Of a stretch of DNA of 64,000 bases, positions 24,214 through 32,776 are shown piece by piece. Position 1 is the stretch's first letter. Every line of letters starts with the position of its first letter. Position numbers and translations under genes: made by a program. A model generated the notes under the pieces. That model was not told where the DNA came from. It saw nothing but the letters and a program-made list of their open reading frames with translations, and did no database searches. The stretch is from UBA11222 sp049323435 (GTDB taxonomy: Bacteria > Pseudomonadota > Alphaproteobacteria > UBA11222), in assembly GCA_049323435.1 (NCBI GenBank), contig JBMOMX010000012.1, positions 310,001-374,000 of the forward strand. Direction: 5' to 3'.

Positions 24214-25542
24214 CTATTCCCCGTCTTCCGGATCCTTGAACAATTCTTCGCGGCTTACGGGAACATCGGTGATCTGCGCCAGTTCGAGGATGAAATCGAC
24301 GACCTTGTCCTCATATAATGGCGCCCGCAAAGCCGCCAGCGCCTGCGGATTTTTCTGATAATATTCGAACAGCATCTTTTCCTGTCCCGGAAACTGCGAA
24401 GCCTGGCGGAAAAGCGCCTCGCGCATGGCGTCTTCACCAACAGTGATATTGTTGCGTTGACCAATTTCCGCCAGCAACAGTCCAAGCCGCACCCGGCGAT
24501 CCGCGATGACGCGGTATTCGGCGCGCAAATCCTCTTCGGATTTATCCTGATCCGCCAGTGTTTGCCCGCGCCGTTGAAGCTCCTGATTGAATTGCTGCCA
24601 GATCTGTTCTTCTTCCGCCGCCAGCATGCCGGGGGGCACTTCAAAAATATGCGCCTTATCCAGCGCGTCCAGCAGATTGCGTTTCAGGCGCGACCGGCTG
24701 ATGGATTTATAATCCGTGCCGATGCGTTCCTGCATCGCCTCGCGCAGCTTTTCAAGACTTTCCAGGCCAAGCTTGGCGGCAAAGGCGTCATCAATCACGA
24801 CGGGTTCCGGCGCGCGCACCTGATGCACCTTCACATCGAAAACCGCATCCTTTCCGGCCAGATGTTTCGCGCCATAATCTTCGGGAAAAGTAACTTTCAA
24901 TTGTCTTTCTTCGCCTTTTTTGGCGCCAGTAAGCTGTTCCTCAAATCCCGGAATGAACATTTTCTGCCCGATCTGAACGCTGACATTTTCAGACTTGCCG
25001 CCTTCAAACTGCACGCCGTCAATCTTGCCATCATAATCGATCACCACCACATCGCCTTCTTCAGCGCCGGCGTCATCGGGCTTGTCCGCAAATGCGCGCT
25101 GCTGTTCGGCCAAACGCTGAATGGCCTCATCGGCTTCATCGGCCTTTAACTCGGTAACCGGGCGTTCAAGCTTCAGCGTGGAAAAGTCCATCGGCTCGAT
25201 AACCGGCAACACTTCCACTTCAAGCTTGTATTCCAGATCGGAATTATCCTCGAATTTAACCAGATCGATTTTGGGCTGCATGGCAGGTTTCAGATCATGC
25301 TGACGCAAGGCGCTCTGGGTCGCTTCTTCAACGGCCGCCTGCATTATTTCACCGCGTATGCCCTGCCCGTACAGCTGTTTCAGCAGGGAGACGGGCACCT
25401 TGCCACGGCGAAAGCCCTTGATCTGAACCGATTGCTTGAGCTGCATCAGGCGCGCATCGGTGCGCTCCGCCAGGGTTTGGGCCTCGACGACAATCGTGAA
25501 AGCGTGTTTCAGGCCATCGGCGCTGGTTTGAGTGATTTGCAT
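24214..25542 (-). CDS. tig: Trigger factor (ribosome-associated chaperone)
   Basis: Trigger factor (442 residues) binds the ribosome exit tunnel and shields nascent chains. The ribosome-binding signature GFRRGKVPVSLLKQLYG lies at about residues 43-59. The FKBP-like isomerase domain covers about 150-245 (GDVVVIDYDGKIDGVQFEGG, FIPGFEEQLTGAKKGEE). A long helical C-terminal domain follows. Length and order before clpP are typical. The last residues are acidic (KDPEDGE). Confidence 0.97.
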   Translation of the reverse strand: MQITQTSADGLKHAFTIVVEAQTLAERTDARLMQLKQSVQIKGFRRGKVPVSLLKQLYGQGIRGEIMQAAVEEATQSALRQHDLKPAMQPKIDLVKFEDNSDLEYKLEVEVLPVIEPMDFSTLKLERPVTELKADEADEAIQRLAEQQRAFADKPDDAGAEEGDVVVIDYDGKIDGVQFEGGKSENVSVQIGQKMFIPGFEEQLTGAKKGEERQLKVTFPEDYGAKHLAGKDAVFDVKVHQVRAPEPVVIDDAFAAKLGLESLEKLREAMQERIGTDYKSISRSRLKRNLLDALDKAHIFEVPPGMLAAEEEQIWQQFNQELQRRGQTLADQDKSEEDLRAEYRVIADRRVRLGLLLAEIGQRNNITVGEDAMREALFRQASQFPGQEKMLFEYYQKNPQALAALRAPLYEDKVVDFILELAQITDVPVSREELFKDPEDGE

Positions 25543-25786
25543 GAAGCGTTCCAGTTACAATAATGCGGTTAAAATGGCTGCCAAAGCGGCGGGCCTCTCC
25601 GGATGGCGCCGCCTTTCAGAAGAGGCATACCCCGGTTATTTCCCGGCTGCAAGTAAAGGCTTTCACACACGCCACGGGGGGAAGCAGGCATGAAGGGGCG
25701 CGGGCCATGTCCGTGCCGGTGCGGCTGTTGTTAACCGGCAAGCGCATCCACCTTCCGGCACAGGTATGGCAGTCAAAACCCGGCCT

Positions 25787-26635
25787 TCATGGCCCATGAG
25801 ATTTTGGCTGTTCGATAAGGTCATATTTGTGGAAAAACGCAATCAAAAATCGCATTAACTGATTGAAATCAATGTCATTATGTCCTTTATCAGGAAAATA
25901 GAAAATTTCTTTCGGCTGTGGCGCCTGGTCATACAATGCCTTTGCGGATGCAACGGGCACGAGTGCGTCAGTTTCGCCGTGAACTATAAGCAAGGGCACG
26001 TTAAAACGCGCAATCTTGCCAATAGAATCGAATTTATCCGCCAGTAACGCATCAACCGGCAGCCAGGGATAAAGGGACGCCGCAACATCGGATATTGAGG
26101 CGAACGGGGATGGCAGTATCACTGCGCGGACGGGATATTCCACCGCCGTCTGCACCGCAACGCCGGTTCCGATCGATTCACCATACAGAACAAGCTGCGC
26201 GGGCTTGAGGGAAAAAGCTTCCACGGCATGCTGTATCACGGCGCGGGCATCCATATAAAATCCCTGCTCGGAGGGGCTGCCCTGGCTGTGCCCATAGCCC
26301 CGGTAGCTCAGCCCCAGAACCCCGATCCCGGCATCTGCCAGCAACCGGAAAAAAGCCGCACGCGCGCCAAGATGGCCCGCATTCCCATGAAAATGAATGA
26401 GTGTCGGCGCGCCTTCATGCGCCGGCCGGTACCAGGCCTGTAGCACTGTTCCATCCTTGCTGCGCAAGCGCACATCTTCAAAATCAGCCAACCCGTAAAA
26501 TTCGGGCGGCTGGATATCCGTGCGCGGAAAATACAGCAAGTGCCGCTGAAACACCCACATGACCAGACATAGCAGCGCATAACCGATCAACAGGCTCTGG
26601 AGAAATTTCAACGGTCTGATCCGGGGAAGCGGCAT
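25787..26635 (-). CDS. Membrane-anchored alpha/beta hydrolase (BEM46/ABHD13-like)
   Basis: The 282-residue protein begins with one hydrophobic helix (FLQSLLIGYALLCLVMWVF), probably an inner-membrane anchor, followed by an alpha/beta hydrolase domain. The oxyanion segment HFHGNAGHLGAR, nucleophile elbow YGESIGTG (catalytic Ser), the Asp in HGETDALVP and His in DKGHNDID make a complete catalytic set. The family is serine hydrolases of unknown substrate. I used the ATG at 26635; the frame continues upstream to 26704, overlapping nothing known. It stands between tig and tRNA-Leu. Confidence 0.82.
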   Translation of the reverse strand: MPLPRIRPLKFLQSLLIGYALLCLVMWVFQRHLLYFPRTDIQPPEFYGLADFEDVRLRSKDGTVLQAWYRPAHEGAPTLIHFHGNAGHLGARAAFFRLLADAGIGVLGLSYRGYGHSQGSPSEQGFYMDARAVIQHAVEAFSLKPAQLVLYGESIGTGVAVQTAVEYPVRAVILPSPFASISDVAASLYPWLPVDALLADKFDSIGKIARFNVPLLIVHGETDALVPVASAKALYDQAPQPKEIFYFPDKGHNDIDFNQLMRFLIAFFHKYDLIEQPKSHGP

Positions 26636-26732
26636 TAAGACCCATGCGCGTTTTAACGGATTAAAACAGATCCAGTTCCCCTTCGCCAAAGCTTCGGGAG
26701 ACATTGTTTCGCCGGAGACCGCCTTCGTGCGA

Positions 26733-26753
26733 CTTACGCCAAGTAGGCGTAAG
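26733..26753 (-). terminator. Hairpin downstream of tRNA-Leu
   Basis: CTTACGCC, loop AAGTA, GGCGTAAG form a perfect 8-base-pair stem 25 bases after the 3' end of tRNA-Leu on the minus strand. A second outer pairing (GCCTTCG/CGAAGGC) surrounds it. It may mark the end of the tRNA transcript; there is no T run. Confidence 0.45.
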
Positions 26754-26777
26754 CCACCCGAAGCCGAAGGCGTAGGG

Positions 26778-26862
26778 TGGTGCGGACGAAGGGACTCGAA
26801 CCCCCACGACTTGCGTCACCAGAACCTAAATCTGGCGTGTCTACCAGTTCCACCACGTCCGC
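26778..26862 (-). tRNA. tRNA-Leu (anticodon UAG)
   Basis: The 85-base minus-strand sequence has acceptor arms GCGGACG/CGTCCGC, discriminator A and encoded CCA. The D arm contains GGTGGAACTGGTAGACAC. The anticodon stem CCAGA/TCTGG encloses TTTAGGT (UAG), there is a long variable arm (TGACGCAAGTCGT), and the T arm GGGGG-TTCGAGT-CCC is intact. A degenerate copy of this gene lies at 28493-28574 in the same orientation. Confidence 0.97.
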
Positions 26863-26961
26863 CGGAGATACGCTTCTATAACACAAACTACCGATTTGCC
26901 GTCCAGACTGATTGAATTATCTAAAAATCATTGCCTTGCAGCGAAAGCCTATATATTTTAG

Positions 26962-26984
26962 CTTATGTCAAGGTTTGACATAAG
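26962..26984. promoter_or_regulatory. Perfect inverted repeat, candidate operator of the second ParDE-like pair
   Basis: CTTATGTCAA and TTGACATAAG are exact complements separated by GGT. They lie 21 bases before the TTG start and overlap a plausible promoter (TTGCCT at 26931, TATATT at 26952). Ribbon-helix-helix antitoxins bind such repeats to repress their own operon, so this is the likely operator. Confidence 0.55.
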
Positions 26985-27004
26985 CGGAATGGTTGGAGGC
27001 GGTT

Positions 27005-27256
27005 TTGGCGACCAATGTGCATCTTACACCGGAACTGGAATCTTTTGCCCGCGAATGCGTCGAAACCGGGCGTTACAACAATGTGAGCGAGGTGGTCCGT
27101 TCAGCGCTGCGCCTGTTGCAGGACACCGAGCAGCGGCGGCTGCATTTTCAGGCCATGCTCCGCGAAACAGAGGATGAGGCTATCCGGGATGGCGGCCATT
27201 CGCTTGAATCAGTTCTGGAAGAGGCGGATAGCATCATCATTGCTCCCACCCGGTGA
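27005..27256 (+). CDS. Type II antitoxin, ParD-like ribbon-helix-helix
   Basis: The 83-residue protein has a ParD-type start (TNVHLTPELESFARECVETG), then RYNNVSEVVRSALRLLQDTE and a charged tail. I start at TTG 27005 because GGAGG (26995-26999) is 5 bases upstream; an upstream TTG at 26993 lies inside that site. It overlaps the toxin gene by four bases (GTGA). It is related in type to the ParD at 13625-13891 but clearly diverged in sequence. Confidence 0.82.
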   Translation: MATNVHLTPELESFARECVETGRYNNVSEVVRSALRLLQDTEQRRLHFQAMLRETEDEAIRDGGHSLESVLEEADSIIIAPTR

Positions 27257-27555
27257 GTGCGGCGCAATTTGCGCCGCGTGCACGGCGCGATCTTCTTGCG
27301 GCTCTGCGCTGGATAGCAAAGGATAATCCCGCTGCGGCCAGGGCATTACGGGATGCGGTCGCCCGCGCCGCCGAAAATATTTTCGCCCATCCGGAAATCG
27401 GCCCGCACCGGCCGGAATTTGCCGCGCCGCCCTACCGCTTTTTAAGCCTGACGGGGTTCCCCTACCTTGTCATTTATACGCCGGAACACAATCCCCCGCT
27501 CATTCTGCGCATACTGCACGCAGCTAGAGATTTACCCGACATATTACAGCCATAG
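27253..27555 (+). CDS. Type II toxin, RelE/ParE superfamily
   Basis: The 100-residue protein shows the ParE pattern: FAPRARRDLLAALRWIAKDNP, FAHPEIGPHRPEF, the strand PYRFLSLTGFPYLVIYTPE and the end ILRILHAARDL. It starts with GTG overlapping the antitoxin stop. By family it acts on gyrase or mRNA; the target cannot be read from the sequence. The pair lies between tRNA-Leu and its degenerate copy. Confidence 0.84.
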   Translation: MSAAQFAPRARRDLLAALRWIAKDNPAAARALRDAVARAAENIFAHPEIGPHRPEFAAPPYRFLSLTGFPYLVIYTPEHNPPLILRILHAARDLPDILQP

Positions 27556-27644
27556 GGACGCTTTTAAATATTAGCGTCCCCTTTAATTCAGAATATATTA
27601 CACCTCTACAATGTGGGACTGAACAGCTAGGCCAAAATCTTGGT

Positions 27645-28433
27645 CTAGGCTTTTCGAAACGGGAATAGCATCTGGCCGGTAAAGCCCTCTGGCACACTAT
27701 TGCCGGCCAGGCCAAAGCTTTCTGGCAACCGCCCTTGCGGCATGAAAAAGGTGCCAAAAAGCACGTCGAAAATGGAAAACAGTCCTGCAAAATTTTTGTT
27801 CAAACCTTCGTGCTGCGCCGTATGGTGCCAGCGGTGAAATACCGGGCTGGCAATGATGCGGCCAAATTTGCCAAACGACCAGCCGACATTGGCATGCAGC
27901 ATGATCGCATAAAATGTAAGGAAGGGCGCATAGGCTGCTATGGCGATCGGGCTGAACCCCAGAGCCAGAATGACCACTACTTGCGGCACCCGCATCAGCA
28001 GGTCGTTGACCGGATGCAATCGCACCGAAGAAAGCCAGTCCAGACTGACCGAGCTGTGATGGATGGCGTGGAACGCCCATAGCCGCCCCTGATGAAACGC
28101 GCGGTGCATCCAATAGCCGATAAAATCGCCGATCAGCACAATCTGTATGGCCTGCACCCATAAGGGCTGGCGCGACAGCAGCGTATCCCTTTCCAGCAGA
28201 AACGTCTTGATCGTGGACATATCTTGCTGAAACGCCACAAACAACAACACTCCAATAGATATTCGCGTAATGTTTTTTGAGATAAGCGGCGTTATGAACC
28301 AGTAGATCAGGTCTGTTTGTAAGTCTTTCCGGGATTTTTTCTGAGCAGTATTAGCGCAGAATAAATATTCGATCAGCCAGAACAGGACTGATAAAATCAT
28401 CAGTGCTATAAATATTCTGGCAATATCGGACAT
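27645..28433 (-). CDS. Fatty acid hydroxylase / sterol desaturase family membrane protein
   Basis: The 262-residue protein has several hydrophobic helices and the di-iron histidine motifs of the family: HRAFH (about residue 110), HAIHH (about 121) and HRWHH (about 200). These enzymes hydroxylate or desaturate lipid chains in the membrane with O2. The substrate cannot be told; bacterial members modify sterol-like, carotenoid or fatty acyl compounds. It faces the ParE-like toxin gene tail to tail, 89 bases apart, and has the degenerate tRNA-Leu just upstream of its start. Confidence 0.85.
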   Translation of the reverse strand: MSDIARIFIALMILSVLFWLIEYLFCANTAQKKSRKDLQTDLIYWFITPLISKNITRISIGVLLFVAFQQDMSTIKTFLLERDTLLSRQPLWVQAIQIVLIGDFIGYWMHRAFHQGRLWAFHAIHHSSVSLDWLSSVRLHPVNDLLMRVPQVVVILALGFSPIAIAAYAPFLTFYAIMLHANVGWSFGKFGRIIASPVFHRWHHTAQHEGLNKNFAGLFSIFDVLFGTFFMPQGRLPESFGLAGNSVPEGFTGQMLFPFRKA

Positions 28434-28492
28434 ATCATCCTTCGCTCATGCGCAGATCATCGCCGGGCATGCAGCCAGGCGCGGCCAAAATG

Positions 28493-28574
28493 TGGCGCGG
28501 ACAAGGGGACGCGCCACACGACTTGCGTCACCATAGCCTAAACCTGGCGTATCTGCCAGTTCCACCATGTCCGC
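28493..28574 (-). pseudogene. Degenerate tRNA-Leu (UAG) copy
   Basis: The sequence follows tRNA-Leu at 26778-26862 closely. The acceptor stem (GCGGACA/TGTCCGC), encoded CCA, most of the D arm and the variable-arm block TGACGCAAGTCGTG are kept. The anticodon stem CCAGG/TATGG has lost pairing and the T arm lacks the TTCGA loop, being about 3 bases shorter. It should not give a working tRNA. The orientation is the same as the intact gene 1.7 kb away. Confidence 0.8.
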
Positions 28575-28611
28575 CGGGTAGAGTTCTCTAAAACATATTG
28601 CTTCTGCACGG

Positions 28612-30111
28612 CTAGCTGATTTGAGAAGCAAGCCGCCTGAAAACCCGCGGCATGGCGGGGGCCAGATCCTCGGCGATCAGGCCGCGCCCCACCAGATTGG
28701 CGCATTCACCATGGCACCAGACCGCCGCACAGGCGGCTTCGAACCCCGGCATGCCTTGCGCCAGCAGTCCCAGCACAAAGCCCGCCAGAACGTCGCCAGA
28801 ACCCGCCGTGGCCAGCCAGGGCGGGGCATTGCCGTTGATCGCGGCGCGGCCATCCGGGCTGGCGATCACTGTGTCGGCGCCCTTCAGGATTATTACGGAC
28901 CCGGACCGTTCTGCGGCGGCGCGGGCGCGGGCCAGCTTATCCCGCCCGGTGGCTTTTGCGTTTAGATCCTTGAACAGGCGGTAAAACTCACCTTCATGTG
29001 GGGTTAGGACGCATTGCTCATCCAACAGATCAAATAATTGCAGCGGCGAGTCTTCAAATGATGTCAGCGCATCGGCATCCAGCACCAGCCTGCGCCCCTG
29101 CCCCCGCGCCGCCGCGATCTTGTCGCGGGTGGCCTGCCCCACACCCAGCCCCGGCCCCAGCAGCACGGCGTTGAAGCGTGTGTCGGTCAGCATGTCGGCA
29201 AGCCCCGCCGCGCCATCCACCTTGCGGTTCATGACGGCGGTCAGGCTGGCGGCATAGGTGGAAAACGCGTCCGGGGGTGCGGCCACCGTCACCAGCCCCG
29301 CCCCGATGCGCAGCGCACCATAGGCCGCCAAGCGGGTTGCGCCGGTCACGGCAAGCCCGCCACCCGCCACCGCGGCATGGCCATGCGTATATTTGTGATC
29401 ACCCGGCCCGCGCCGGGGAAACTTCGCAGCCCATAATGCGGGCGCATTGGCAAAAGTTTGCGGCGCAATCGCCTCCAGCACCGATGGCGGCGTGCCAATA
29501 TCCTTCACCTGAACTTCACCACATAAATCCCTGCCAGGTAGTAATAAATGTCCGGGTTTACGACGAAAAAATGTGACGGTCAGATCGGCCTGCAAGGCGT
29601 CGCCCAGAATGGCGCCGCTATCGCCATGCACGCCGCTCGGCACATCGACGGCGCAGACCGGATTGCCGCCAGAGCGCACTGCCGTGATCACATTCAGCGC
29701 CACGCCATCGAGCGGCCGCGCCAGCCCCGCACCGAACATCGCGTCCACCACCAGATCGCCTGACCGGATCAGTGCCGGGTCAAGCGCCGCAACAGGCCCG
29801 TCCCATTTTGCCGCCGCCAGCGCCGCATCGCCCTTCAACGCCGCGACCGGACCGAGCAGGCCCAACGTCACCCGCCAGCCGCGCGCCGCCAAATGCCGCG
29901 CAATCACAAAGCCATCGCCGCCATTATTGCCAGGACCGCACAGCACCGAGACCGGCCCGGCCGGCCAGCGCGCCTGGATCGCCAATGCGCAGGCCAGTCC
30001 CGCCCGCTCCATCAGATCAATACCGGCAATGCCGCCCGCAATCGCCAGCCGGTCGGCCTCATACATTTCGGCATTGCTCAGCAGCATTGTGCGGGAAAGG
30101 TTTTCTTGCAT
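28612..30111 (-). CDS. nnr: Bifunctional NAD(P)H-hydrate epimerase and ADP-dependent dehydratase
   Basis: The 499-residue fusion repairs damaged (hydrated) NAD(P)H. The N-terminal YjeF domain (about 1-215) has CGPGNNGGDGFVIARHL. The C-terminal ribokinase-like dehydratase has LTPHEGEFYRLF and the GSGDVLAGF catalytic motif near residue 445. Both halves look complete. I start at the ATG at 30111; a TTG at 30120 is also in frame. The glutaminase gene upstream ends 16 bases before it, so they are probably co-transcribed. Confidence 0.94.
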   Translation of the reverse strand: MQENLSRTMLLSNAEMYEADRLAIAGGIAGIDLMERAGLACALAIQARWPAGPVSVLCGPGNNGGDGFVIARHLAARGWRVTLGLLGPVAALKGDAALAAAKWDGPVAALDPALIRSGDLVVDAMFGAGLARPLDGVALNVITAVRSGGNPVCAVDVPSGVHGDSGAILGDALQADLTVTFFRRKPGHLLLPGRDLCGEVQVKDIGTPPSVLEAIAPQTFANAPALWAAKFPRRGPGDHKYTHGHAAVAGGGLAVTGATRLAAYGALRIGAGLVTVAAPPDAFSTYAASLTAVMNRKVDGAAGLADMLTDTRFNAVLLGPGLGVGQATRDKIAAARGQGRRLVLDADALTSFEDSPLQLFDLLDEQCVLTPHEGEFYRLFKDLNAKATGRDKLARARAAAERSGSVIILKGADTVIASPDGRAAINGNAPPWLATAGSGDVLAGFVLGLLAQGMPGFEAACAAVWCHGECANLVGRGLIAEDLAPAMPRVFRRLASQIS

Positions 30112-30127
30112 TGATAACAAGCTACAA

Positions 30128-32029
30128 CTATGCCATCAAATCAGTAAATTCCTGATTTGTACGGCGCAACCTGTTTGATATTTCGCGCGCCATATTACGC
30201 ACGATCTGCAACTGTATCCGCGGATGGGTCAGGCTGATCTCATCAAGCCGTTTCATCGACAGCGCATAACAGAGCGACGGCGCGTCGGCACGGATATCTG
30301 CGGAACGCGCACCTTGATCCAATAGCGCCATCTCGCCGAAGGCGACACCCGGTCCAATACTTGCCAGCCGGACGCCGTGATCATCGCCAGGAAGCCGCCG
30401 CACCACACTTACTGCACCGCTGGCGAGTGCAAAAAACACCTGCGCCGGATCGCCTTCGCGGAATATGGTTTCTCCCGCCGCATAGCTAATGGCCAATACA
30501 GCGCTCTCCAACCGCTTCAGTTCTTCGCTGTTCAGACCTTTGAATAGGTCAATATCTTTCAGCCCATAATGGGTAACGCTTCTGAGCGCGGGAGGACCTA
30601 TGGCGATTAACGCCTGCTCGGCATATTCCAGCGCCTCGTCCATGTCATGGAAGCTTCGTCCTGCCGGCATGGTAAAATCGGCCGCCTGCGCGCACAGTAT
30701 CCCGGCGACGGCTGCCGCTACTTCAGGATATTTACCGGCGCCCGAAACAAGCAATTCAACCCCCGCATGATCGATGATCAGCTTTAGATTGGCCATCATC
30801 GAAACACTGTTCTGTGCGATGGCGCCAACCCGGCTGAAATCCAGAATCAAATGACTGACCCCCTCCAGCCGGTCTTCGAGATGCCGCAGCAGGCGTTCCG
30901 TGGCGCCAAAAAATATCTGCCCCTGCAATTCGAGAATGAGAATGCGACGCCCTTCCTGAGACAGATATTCGTGCTCGTAGACAGGCCGTAAACGCCGCGA
31001 GGAAATAGTGTCGCCGCGCTTTTCGCTGCGGATGATTGAGCGCGCGGAAGGCGCACTGTCATATTGATGCAGACCAAATTGCTCTGCGGTGGCCTCGCAC
31101 ACTTTGATGCCACGCACTGTGTTGCCCTTCGCATCGACGCGCGGCGAGAAAACGCCAATGCCAAGCTGGCCCGGCAGCGCCGCGATAATCCCGCCCGACA
31201 CCCCGCTTTTTGCCGGCATGCCGACCCTGTAGGCCCACTGACCGGCATAATCATACATGCCGCAGGTGCTCATCACACTCAGTACGCAGCGCACGTAAAA
31301 AGCATCCAGCACCCGCTCGCCGCTCAGGGGATTTATACCGCCATTGGCCAGCGTCGCGGCAATCACCGAAAGATCGCGGCAATCAACCAGAATCGCGCAC
31401 TGACGGAAATACGCATCCAGCACGCCATCGACATCATCCGGCAACATGTCAAAATTACGCATCAAATGCGCAATCGCCCGGTTGCGGTGTCCGGTCTCCC
31501 GCTCTGACCGGTACACATCCTCGTCCACCTGCAAGGACCGTCCCGCAAAGCGCCCGATAAAATCAATGATCCTGCGATTGCGTTCGGCAAGCGAGTCAGC
31601 CCTGATCAGCGACGTAGTGGCGATGGCCCCCGCATTGACCATCGGATTAAACGGCCGGTTGAGCTTTTCATCAAAAACAATGGCGTTAAACGCATCGCCA
31701 GACGGCTCGACGCCAACTTTTTTCAGCACCCCTTCCCAACCATTGTCCGCCAACGCCAATGCGAACACCAACGCCTTGGAGATGGATTGAATGGTAAATT
31801 TTTGCTCCGCATCGCCAGTTTGATAGATTTTGCCGTCAGCGGTTGTCATGCAGATGGCAAACCAATCGGGGTTCGCCTTTGCCAGTTCGGGAATGTAGCT
31901 GGCGGCTTCGCCCTCGTGCAGCCCAGCATATTGGCGATGCAGCGCGTCCAGATGATCCTGAATCGGAGAAACAAGGCGGCGTCCATAGGTGGGATCCAGA
32001 CTTGTGGGCTTTAACTCGGTTTGCGCCAT
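30128..32029 (-). CDS. glsA: Glutaminase fused to STAS and cyclic nucleotide-binding domains
   Basis: Residues about 20-315 form a serine-dependent glutaminase (glutamine to glutamate plus ammonia). The catalytic SxxK is in IQSISKAL, and NPMVNAGAI, RNRAIAHLM and MPAKSGVSGGI follow. Residues about 355-455 resemble a STAS domain (ILILELQGQIFFGATERLL, HLILDFSRV). Residues about 490-610 are a Crp-like cyclic nucleotide-binding domain (ETIFREGDPAQVFFALASG, GVAFGEMALLD). Most glutaminases are about 310 residues, so 633 reflects fusion. The extra domains suggest control by a second messenger or partner. This architecture exists in other bacteria, as far as I recall, but its regulation is little known. 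Confidence 0.9.
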   Translation of the reverse strand: MAQTELKPTSLDPTYGRRLVSPIQDHLDALHRQYAGLHEGEAASYIPELAKANPDWFAICMTTADGKIYQTGDAEQKFTIQSISKALVFALALADNGWEGVLKKVGVEPSGDAFNAIVFDEKLNRPFNPMVNAGAIATTSLIRADSLAERNRRIIDFIGRFAGRSLQVDEDVYRSERETGHRNRAIAHLMRNFDMLPDDVDGVLDAYFRQCAILVDCRDLSVIAATLANGGINPLSGERVLDAFYVRCVLSVMSTCGMYDYAGQWAYRVGMPAKSGVSGGIIAALPGQLGIGVFSPRVDAKGNTVRGIKVCEATAEQFGLHQYDSAPSARSIIRSEKRGDTISSRRLRPVYEHEYLSQEGRRILILELQGQIFFGATERLLRHLEDRLEGVSHLILDFSRVGAIAQNSVSMMANLKLIIDHAGVELLVSGAGKYPEVAAAVAGILCAQAADFTMPAGRSFHDMDEALEYAEQALIAIGPPALRSVTHYGLKDIDLFKGLNSEELKRLESAVLAISYAAGETIFREGDPAQVFFALASGAVSVVRRLPGDDHGVRLASIGPGVAFGEMALLDQGARSADIRADAPSLCYALSMKRLDEISLTHPRIQLQIVRNMAREISNRLRRTNQEFTDLMA

Positions 32030-32171
32030 CTATCCCTCCAACCGGTTTTCAAGTGCAATTTTACCTGACCTCACTCCGTTCTGGAGGCTCGCATAAAACT
32101 GGCGCTCGGCACAACGTCTCATATCGGGCAAAGCTGCTGTAAAAATAGGCAGAAGGTCAGCCACGCCATTA

Positions 32172-32717
32172 TCAGCCCACCACGGTCGCCGAGGATTCGC
32201 CCAGCTCCACCAGCCGCAACACGCCACCTGCATTGTCCAGAACGGTGACCGAACAGTTTTCCGGCGAAAAACACACCATGCGCGGATCATTCAGCGCATG
32301 GCTGACCGCCGCATTGATGGCGATAAAATGCGAGAAAATAACAGCGTCCCCCGGCAGCGCCAGCAGCGTATCGACCACGCCGCGCCGCCACGCCTGATGC
32401 TGCGCCGTCAGATCCGTCCAATTGCCCTGCATCGCAGCGCGCAGCCACGCCCCGCGCGCCGCCAGATCGGCCACGGGGGCCACAATTTCGGAAACTTCCG
32501 GGAGGATGCGCACCGTCCGCCCCAGCCCTGCCTCCACCGGCTGTGCTGTTTCCCGCGCCCGGCGCAACGGGCTGGAAAACAGCTCCGCCCCTGTTGCAAT
32601 CAGACGCGGCGCAACCGCCGCCGCCTGTGCGCGGCCCAGATCATTGAGGCCTGGATCAGGGTCTTCGCTGAAGCCTGCCGCTGCCTTGCCATGCCGTACG
32701 AAATAAACAAGCGCCAT
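32172..32717 (-). CDS. Histidine phosphatase family protein (SixA-like)
   Basis: The 181-residue protein begins with the phosphoglycerate mutase-type catalytic motif VYFVRHGKA (phosphorylated His and the RHG signature). LFSSPLRRARETAQ around residue 50 and the second His in VIFSHFIAIN follow. SixA removes phosphate from histidine phosphotransfer domains, but members also act on small molecules. I use the ATG at 32717; a GTG two codons upstream is possible. A terminator separates it from the alcohol dehydrogenase gene upstream. Confidence 0.8.
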   Translation of the reverse strand: MALVYFVRHGKAAAGFSEDPDPGLNDLGRAQAAAVAPRLIATGAELFSSPLRRARETAQPVEAGLGRTVRILPEVSEIVAPVADLAARGAWLRAAMQGNWTDLTAQHQAWRRGVVDTLLALPGDAVIFSHFIAINAAVSHALNDPRMVCFSPENCSVTVLDNAGGVLRLVELGESSATVVG

Positions 32718-32738
32718 GGCCACTAGCCCAAAAGATGA

Positions 32739-32761
32739 CCGGCCCTTTTTTCAAGGGCCGG
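32739..32761 (-). terminator. Intrinsic terminator of the alcohol dehydrogenase gene
   Basis: CCGGCCCTT, loop TTTTC, AAGGGCCGG form a perfect 9-base-pair stem 15 bases after the dehydrogenase stop. On the minus strand it is followed by TCATCTTTTG, a weak T run. Confidence 0.65.
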
Positions 32762-32776
32762 CGCATCATGCAGTTA

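Noticed and set aside
28446..28631. Short minus-strand frame over the degenerate tRNA-Leu
   Set aside because: It is the frame produced by reading through tRNA sequence and has no family similarity.
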